Both the position numbers and the translations under genes were made by a program. The notes under the pieces were generated by a model that worked only from the letters and a program-made list of their open reading frames with translations, was not told the origin of the DNA and did no database searches. Positions 14,196 through 18,487 of a stretch of DNA of 18,487 nucleotides are shown here, one piece after another (the stretch's first letter is position 1; each line of letters starts with the position of its first letter). Source of the DNA: Methanobacteriota archaeon (GTDB taxonomy: Archaea > Thermoplasmatota > DTKX01 > GCA-020343715); the NCBI GenBank assembly GCA_030597775.1, contig JAUVRF010000004.1, forward strand, positions 1 through 18,487. The letters run 5' to 3'.

Positions 14196-14878
14196 TGCCA
14201 GGCAGCGGGATGATCGGCAGGACGGAGCGGGAGCGGGAACTGGAGAAACACATCGAAGGCACGTGGGGCCCCAGCCGGAAGGAAAGGCTCTTCAAGCGGA
14301 TGGCCATCATCGTGATCGTCGTTGTCCTCCTCCTCATGGTGATCTTCGTCGGCACCGTGCTCCAGCAGACAACGGTGGAGGAGAACTACGCCGCGGTCTA
14401 CACCGCCTCAACGGAGACGTACGTCGGACAGCTGGACCTCAGCGCCAGCGGATGGGACCCGCCCCTCACCGCGACCTCGATCACCCTTTACTTCGACATA
14501 CCCGATTGGAACGTGCACGAGGTCCGGGAGCTCACGTACTTCAACAGGACCTCCGAGGACGGCCAGCTGGACTACCTCCGGATGGACCCGATAACCGGTC
14601 AGGTGGTCAGGGACATCTCGAGCAAGCGGGTCGACTTCAGCGTACGGATCGTGATCGAGACCCCCAGCACCGAGGTGAACGACCTCAAGTTCCTGGGCAC
14701 CTCGAACCACTTCGAGGGCACGGTCACCAACCACCCCGACAAGGCGGTCGTGGAGCTGGTGTCCTCCGGGAACGGGATCAAGCTGGTGGACAAGGGTAAG
14801 ATCGAGGTCCGGAACGAGCCCAAGCGGTCTGACGTGCAGTACTGGTTCGTACAGTTCACCAGGACCCAGCTGAGCTGA
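14195..14878 (+). CDS. Single-pass membrane protein with beta ectodomain, coupled to dys
   Basis: A 227-residue protein. Residues 1-35 are a charged cytoplasmic head (TERERELEKHIEG, then RKERLFKR), residues 36-56 a membrane helix, and the rest an outer beta domain with several strands (TSITLYFDIPDWNVHEV, VDFSVRIVIETPS, GIKLVDKGKIEVRN). Basic residues before the helix put the N-terminus inside. No cysteine, catalytic motif or sorting tail is visible. The start ATG overlaps the TGA of deoxyhypusine synthase by one base, and AGGGGTGGGG lies just upstream. I start here rather than at the frame's earlier codons, which lie inside dys. It ends eight bases from the stop of the converging oxidoreductase gene. 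I do not recognise the family; the coupling to dys may be only shared transcription. Confidence 0.75.
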   Translation: MPGSGMIGRTERERELEKHIEGTWGPSRKERLFKRMAIIVIVVVLLLMVIFVGTVLQQTTVEENYAAVYTASTETYVGQLDLSASGWDPPLTATSITLYFDIPDWNVHEVRELTYFNRTSEDGQLDYLRMDPITGQVVRDISSKRVDFSVRIVIETPSTEVNDLKFLGTSNHFEGTVTNHPDKAVVELVSSGNGIKLVDKGKIEVRNEPKRSDVQYWFVQFTRTQLS

Positions 14879-14886
14879 GGCCTGGC

Positions 14887-16293
14887 CTAATCGTCCTCGG
14901 TCTTTGGAGGCCACTCCTCGGGGGTCTCCTCGATGGTGTGCTCCTTCTCCCACTCCTCAGGGGACAGGTGCTTGTGGATGCCATCGGCGGCCATGTGGGC
15001 CTGGGCGATGCACTCCACCACGGTGGAGGGTCCAAGCACGTCGTCGCCCGCTGCGAACACGCCCTCGCGGCTGCTCTCTCCGGTCTCCTCGTTGGTCCAT
15101 ATCGTGCTCCAACGGGTCAGCTCTATGCCGTCGTCCAGCTTGAGCCATTCCAGCTGCGGGGACTGGCTCACGGCGGGGATGACCATGTCGGTCGGAACCT
15201 TGAACTCCGAACCTGGGATGGGCACGGGTCTCCTGCGCCCGGAATCGTCGGGCTCGCCCAGTTCCATCCTTATGCACTCGACCTCGCTGACGTGCTCATC
15301 TTCGTTGCCCAGGATGACAATGGGCGCCACCAGGTACTTGATGTCCACCCCCTCCTCGAAGGCCTCCTCGATCTCGTCGTCGTTCGCGGGAGCCTCCTTG
15401 AGGGTCCTGCGGTAGAGGATGGTGGATTCCTTGCCGAGTCGGATGGCGCTGCGGGCGATGTCTATGGCCACGTTGCCGCAGCCGATGATGCTGATGCGAT
15501 CCGGCAGGTCCACATCACGCTGGAAGGCCAGGTCGGCAAGTATGGCCGCGGCCGAGGCCACGCCCTTGAGGTGCTCTCCGGTTATGTTCAACCGCTTGGG
15601 GTCCATGGCCCCGATGCCGAGGAAGATGGCGTCGTAACCCTGGTAGGTGAGGGTGTCCAGGTCGAAGTCCTTCCCGATGCTCTCGTTGAACTGGAACTCC
15701 ACGCCCATCTCCTCGAGCATATGGACGTCCTGCTTCAGTATCTCCCTGGGCAGTCGGAAGGTCGGGATGCCCGCCACCAGCGTGCCGCCGGCCGTTTCCA
15801 GTCGATCGTACACGGTCACTTGGTAGCCCCTGATGACCAGGTCGTTGGCCACGGTTAGCCCCGCGGGCCCTGCGCCGATGATGGCGACCCTCTCCTCACG
15901 CTTGGGCGCGACTGCAGGGGTCACGCGCTTCCCGTAGTCGCAGGCCGCCCGCTTGAGGTCACGGATGGCTATCGGCTCGAACTTCTTTCCCAGTATGCAC
16001 TTCTGCTCGCAGAAGGCGGGACAGACCCGGCCCAGGCTGCTGGGCATGGGAAGCGTGCATCGATTGATCCTGTACGCCTCGTCGAAGTCCCCCTCCAGGA
16101 TGGCGTTCACGTAATCCTTCACCGGTACATGGGCCGGGCATGCGTTGACGCAGGCTGGCTTCTTGCACTGAAGGCATCGACCGGCCTCCTCGATGGCTTC
16201 CTCCCTGGTGTAGCCGAAATCGGGTTCGCGGAAGGTGGTCTTCCGTTCCTCGAGGGAGATGTACTTCCTCTTTACTCTGGGTGGTGGAGGCAT
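14887..16293 (-). CDS. GltD-like NADPH-dependent FeS/FAD oxidoreductase (glutamate synthase small-subunit family)
   Basis: A 468-residue member of the glutamate synthase beta-subunit family. The N-terminal iron-sulphur domain has C40, C43, C48 and C52 (CLQCKKPACVNAC) and a second set C91, C95 and C99 (RVCPAFCEQKC). The usual Cys of the CGRVCP motif is replaced by Leu (SLGRVCP), though C79 is nearby. FAD binds at IIGAGPAGLT (138-147) and NADPH at IIGCGNVA with YRRT downstream; AAGDD near the C-terminus is the second FAD contact. No large subunit is in the window. It may act alone, as in archaeal NADPH glutamate synthase, or as an NADPH:ferredoxin-type electron-transfer unit. The ATG at 16293 follows AGGTGAG by four bases; GTG at 16302 is the alternative. 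It has its own promoter after the dehydrogenase gene. Confidence 0.85.
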   Translation of the reverse strand: MPPPPRVKRKYISLEERKTTFREPDFGYTREEAIEEAGRCLQCKKPACVNACPAHVPVKDYVNAILEGDFDEAYRINRCTLPMPSSLGRVCPAFCEQKCILGKKFEPIAIRDLKRAACDYGKRVTPAVAPKREERVAIIGAGPAGLTVANDLVIRGYQVTVYDRLETAGGTLVAGIPTFRLPREILKQDVHMLEEMGVEFQFNESIGKDFDLDTLTYQGYDAIFLGIGAMDPKRLNITGEHLKGVASAAAILADLAFQRDVDLPDRISIIGCGNVAIDIARSAIRLGKESTILYRRTLKEAPANDDEIEEAFEEGVDIKYLVAPIVILGNEDEHVSEVECIRMELGEPDDSGRRRPVPIPGSEFKVPTDMVIPAVSQSPQLEWLKLDDGIELTRWSTIWTNEETGESSREGVFAAGDDVLGPSTVVECIAQAHMAADGIHKHLSPEEWEKEHTIEETPEEWPPKTEDD

Positions 16294-16330
16294 AGGTCTC
16301 ACCTATTGTCGTGGCTGAACATAAATGGCG

Positions 16331-16346
16331 ATTGATATGGCTTTCG
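16331..16346 (-). promoter_or_regulatory. BRE-TATA promoter of the GltD-like gene
   Basis: The minus strand reads CGAAAGCCATATCAAT: the CGAAA BRE seen elsewhere, then a CATATCA box. Initiation near 16310 gives a leader of about 17 bases with the AGGTGAG site. A second AT box (CATTTATG, 16320-16327) lies just downstream and could serve instead. Confidence 0.55.
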
Positions 16347-16352
16347 ATGCCA

Positions 16353-17507
16353 TCAGAACTGCTCGATCCATTCGTCGAAGAAACGGGCGATGAGGAGGCG
16401 CTGCACCTCGGGCGCGCCCTCGCCCATGGCCGACGCCCATGCATCCAATGGATAGCGGTGGATGCGGTTCTCCTCCAGGACACCGGAGCCCCCGTGGAGG
16501 TAGGCGGCCCACATGGTGAGCTCCTTGGCCTTCTCGGTGGCGTAGAGCTTCGCCATGCTGGCCGCCATCTTGAAGTCGCGCCCGTTGTCACGGAGCCATG
16601 CCGCCTTCCTGTACAGGAGCCGGCCCGCCTCGGCGATGATGGCCATATCGCCGAACTCGTGACGCTTGGTCCGGATCTCCCAGAGGGTGGTGCCGTAGAT
16701 CTTTCGTCGCTTCGCCCTCTGGTGGGCAAGGCGCAGCGCGCCCGTCGCCGTGCCCATGGTCATCGCGGCCACCCCGATGCGGCCGCTGGTGAAGGTGGCC
16801 ATGGTGTGGTCGAAGCCCCCGTGGAGGTCGCCGATGACCTGCTCTTCCGGCACTCTCACGTTGTCGAGCTGGATGAAGGCAAGGCTCGCGGGTTCCCACA
16901 CGATCTTCTTGAGGCCGCGCACCTTCATGCCCGGGGTGTCCGAATCGATGATGAAGAGGGTCTGCCCATGCCGGGGGTCGTCGGCAAGGGGGTCGGTGAC
17001 GGCGGACACCACGAGGGCGTCCGCCTCCACGGCGTTGGTGATGTACATCTTGCGACCGGTGATCACCCACTCGTCGCCATCGAGCTTGGCCTGGGTCTGG
17101 ATGGCCTTCACGTCTGACCCGGCGGAGGGCTCGGTGTTGCAGAAGCTGATGACCTTCTCACCCCGGGAGGCAGGCTCGATCCATCTGTTCCGGATGTGCT
17201 CGCTGCCCCATGTGTAGGGGGCGTAGACGCCCAGCTGGTTGTTGGCGAAGACGGCGATACCGGCCCCGGGGCTCAGCTCCGATATCCGGTCGTACATGAT
17301 GGCCAGTTCCATCATGGGCCGCTCGACCCAGTCATCGCCATCCTTATGGACCAGCAACCAGCCCCGCTTTCCCAGCTCCTGCCAGTACTCCCTGGGAATG
17401 GCGCGCTCGTTGTGCCACTGGGCCAGGTTGGGCCGGATGAAGTCGTCGACGAACCCCCTGACCTCCTCGTCGAAGGCCATCTCGTCATCTGTAAGGTCAA
17501 AGTCCAC
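16353..17507 (-). CDS. Acyl-CoA dehydrogenase
   Basis: FAD enzyme that oxidises an acyl-CoA to the 2-enoyl-CoA and passes electrons to ETF. The 384 residues match the family length. The N-terminal helical domain begins DFDLTDDEMAFDEEVR. The middle domain has SFCNTEPSAGSD (121-132) and KMYITNAV (153-160). The C-terminal helices carry LHGGSGVLEENRIHR (337-351). The probable base is E363 in MGEGAPEVQR, in the place of the YEGTxEIQ motif. The frame is open to 17591 and has an ATG at 17540, but the BRE-TATA element at 17543-17556 predicts initiation near 17521. The GTG at 17507, seven bases after GGGAGG, gives exactly the family's usual N-terminus. Chain-length or branched preference is not readable. 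No ETF genes are in the window. Confidence 0.92.
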   Translation of the reverse strand: MDFDLTDDEMAFDEEVRGFVDDFIRPNLAQWHNERAIPREYWQELGKRGWLLVHKDGDDWVERPMMELAIMYDRISELSPGAGIAVFANNQLGVYAPYTWGSEHIRNRWIEPASRGEKVISFCNTEPSAGSDVKAIQTQAKLDGDEWVITGRKMYITNAVEADALVVSAVTDPLADDPRHGQTLFIIDSDTPGMKVRGLKKIVWEPASLAFIQLDNVRVPEEQVIGDLHGGFDHTMATFTSGRIGVAAMTMGTATGALRLAHQRAKRRKIYGTTLWEIRTKRHEFGDMAIIAEAGRLLYRKAAWLRDNGRDFKMAASMAKLYATEKAKELTMWAAYLHGGSGVLEENRIHRYPLDAWASAMGEGAPEVQRLLIARFFDEWIEQF

Positions 17508-17514
17508 CAGGAAG

Positions 17515-17520
17515 CCTCCC
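17515..17520 (-). promoter_or_regulatory. Shine-Dalgarno site that decides the acyl-CoA dehydrogenase start
   Basis: GGGAGG on the minus strand, with seven bases to the GTG at 17507. The ATG at 17540 lies upstream of the predicted transcript start and has no such site. Confidence 0.7.
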
Positions 17521-17542
17521 TGGGCGGGAGGGGTGGCCATGC

Positions 17543-17556
17543 GATTAAGCTTTTCG
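17543..17556 (-). promoter_or_regulatory. BRE-TATA promoter of the acyl-CoA dehydrogenase, built into the upstream stop codon
   Basis: The minus strand reads CGAAAAGCTTAATC, the same form as the CGAAA-N2-TTAAT promoters at 1-16 and 1119-1134 with one extra A. The TAA inside the box is the stop codon of the upstream surface-protein gene (17545-17547). Confidence 0.7.
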
Positions 17557-18487
17557 GCGTAAGAGATGGGCGGCGACGCCAACGATGGCAAGGATGCCGA
17601 CTACCAACAGCAACAACGGACCCGTGACGCTGGAAGATGTATCCTCCACCTGGACCTCGATTGTGAAGGTGTCCATCACGTCGCCTATCTCGTATTGGGT
17701 GTGAGCCCACAGCTCGATATCGACGCTGTGAGTCCCCGTCGTCGCATCCTCAACGATTGCGATATAGAACTCGAATTCATCATAGAAGCCCGGCATCAGC
17801 TCCGCCCGTTCGTAGAAACCGATCTCGTCGACGACCAGGTCCGGGTCAGACACAACGACCAACCTGTACTCGCTGTAGATGGACCCTGTGTTGGTGAGCA
17901 TGAGGGTCCCTAACGGGGCCTCTCCGGGTGGTGCATCCTCCGGTAGAGATACCAGGATCGATTCGGCCGACAGAAGGAACACCGGCGTGACGATCATCTC
18001 TTGGAAGGAAATGACTTGGTTCAATAGGGTCTTAGCCGTCGCGCTTATCACCAGGTCGAAGTAGTCTTGAGGAGGGGTGTCCTCGAGGAGGACGAGGGTG
18101 AGGTTGAAGTACTGTTTTCCATCCCTCTCGAAGATGAAGAATCCGGGTTCTGGGTAGGCATAAAGGTCGCGGAATCCCGTACTTTCGATCTGGACCGACA
18201 CGGTCTCCCCTGGCCTCATATCGTTCACGTTGACCCATCCTTGGATGGAAGTCTTCGTGTCCTCCTCGGTCGAGATCATCATCTCGATCGAATAGGTCTC
18301 CAGGTTAAGACCGACGGTGAACGAACTCACAGACGGAGATGGCTCTGGGTAGGCCACGACCAGAGGCATGGCGAGCTCGTTGGGCGATGCCATGATCTCT
18401 ATCGAGTACTGTTCGAGAGCGAGGCCGATGATGATCCTAGGGGGTTCGGCGGTGCAGGGGACGGAGGCAGCAAGGAGCGTTCCGAGA
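17545..18487 (-). CDS. Membrane-anchored surface protein, 5' end outside the window
   Basis: At least 313 residues of a secreted beta protein; the frame stays open to the window edge. Translation from the edge begins with a hydrophobic LGTLLAASVPCTAEPP, which looks like the end of a signal peptide with a cut near CTA. The first ATG inside the window (18393) is therefore not the start. Just after the cut, GLALEQYSIEIM is repeated 38 residues later as GLNLETYSIEMM. The later part contains a NEW3-like sandwich (PPGEAPLGTLMLTNTGS). The protein ends with a 21-residue membrane helix and RRKA, so it is a type I membrane protein with almost no cytoplasmic part. There is no PGF motif. Composition is AT-richer than in the metabolic genes. 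The family is not recognised. Confidence 0.75.
   Translation of the reverse strand, partial: LGTLLAASVPCTAEPPRIIIGLALEQYSIEIMASPNELAMPLVVAYPEPSPSVSSFTVGLNLETYSIEMMISTEEDTKTSIQGWVNVNDMRPGETVSVQIESTGFRDLYAYPEPGFFIFERDGKQYFNLTLVLLEDTPPQDYFDLVISATAKTLLNQVISFQEMIVTPVFLLSAESILVSLPEDAPPGEAPLGTLMLTNTGSIYSEYRLVVVSDPDLVVDEIGFYERAELMPGFYDEFEFYIAIVEDATTGTHSVDIELWAHTQYEIGDVMDTFTIEVQVEDTSSSVTGPLLLLVVGILAIVGVAAHLLRRKA
18277..18426 (-). repeat. Two copies of a 12-residue GLxLExYSIExM motif
   Basis: Copies are encoded at 18391-18426 and 18277-18312, with a 38-residue period. Nine of twelve positions agree (G, L, L, E, Y, S, I, E, M). The DNA has drifted more than the protein, so this is a repeat of protein elements and not a recent duplication. 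Confidence 0.6.

Noticed and set aside
17545..18393. Treating ATG at 18393 as the true start of the last gene.
   Set aside because: The frame stays open to the window edge, and the upstream residues look like a signal peptide end plus the first copy of a repeated motif.
1..18487. CRISPR arrays, tRNA or rRNA genes, insertion sequences and attachment sites.
   Set aside because: No regularly spaced direct repeats, no conserved rRNA or tRNA T-loop/anticodon patterns, and no transposase or integrase motifs were seen by eye. A covariance-model scan would be needed to exclude small RNAs in 5237-5468, 10318-10455 and 11488-11616.

Overview
This 18.5 kb window is ordinary chromosomal DNA of an archaeon. 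The signs are a deoxyhypusine synthase, an ADP-forming acyl-CoA synthetase with its BioD/DRTGG partner, BRE-TATA promoters of the form CGAAA-N2-TTAAT placed just upstream of genes, possible leaderless starts, membrane-anchored tandem winged-helix regulators, and PGF-type C-terminal sorting tails. The high GC content (about 60-68% in most genes, sampled by eye) and the style of the membrane regulator suggest a GC-rich member of the Thermoplasmatota. That placement is inference. I see no rRNA, tRNA, CRISPR array, transposase or phage gene. No gene-free stretch exceeds 300 bases; the longest is 5237-5468.

Layout. 87-4269 (+): a thioredoxin-reductase-fold flavoprotein without the redox dithiol, then a fused alpha-beta ADP-forming acyl-CoA synthetase overlapping a BioD-like/DRTGG P-loop protein. 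The first two genes carry an identical 16-base promoter. 4274-5702: an AT-richer patch with a protein that looks like two tandem Hsp20-like beta-sandwiches (-) and a 70-residue two-helix membrane protein (+). 5703-7106: a zinc-ribbon DUF5655-type protein (-) divergent from purQ (+). 7117-13122 (-): a cell-surface cluster containing a membrane-tethered tandem winged-helix regulator, two closely related proteins with an HIPGFDPF-TM tail, a signal-anchored PKD-like surface protein, and a TatD-like hydrolase. 13248-14878 (+): deoxyhypusine synthase coupled to a single-pass membrane protein. 14887-18487 (-): a GltD-like FeS/FAD oxidoreductase, an acyl-CoA dehydrogenase, and a surface protein that runs off the right edge.

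How the genes fit together. The synthetase and the acyl-CoA dehydrogenase fit a heterotroph that oxidises acyl-CoAs and makes ATP by releasing the acid, with flavoproteins handling reducing power. The most interesting part is 9364-13122. The two tandem paralogues align without a gap over 260 residues (about 59% identical by hand count). The ectodomain of the neighbouring membrane regulator appears to be a diverged copy of the same two-sandwich module, with the sorting tail replaced by membrane segments and two DNA-binding winged helices. That suggests a surface-sensing system whose receptor resembles the surface proteins beside it. This is a hypothesis from sequence only.

Several starts were moved inward because a promoter or Shine-Dalgarno sequence lies inside the longest open frame: 5236, 6255, 10317, 11487, 13248, 14195, 16293 and 17507.
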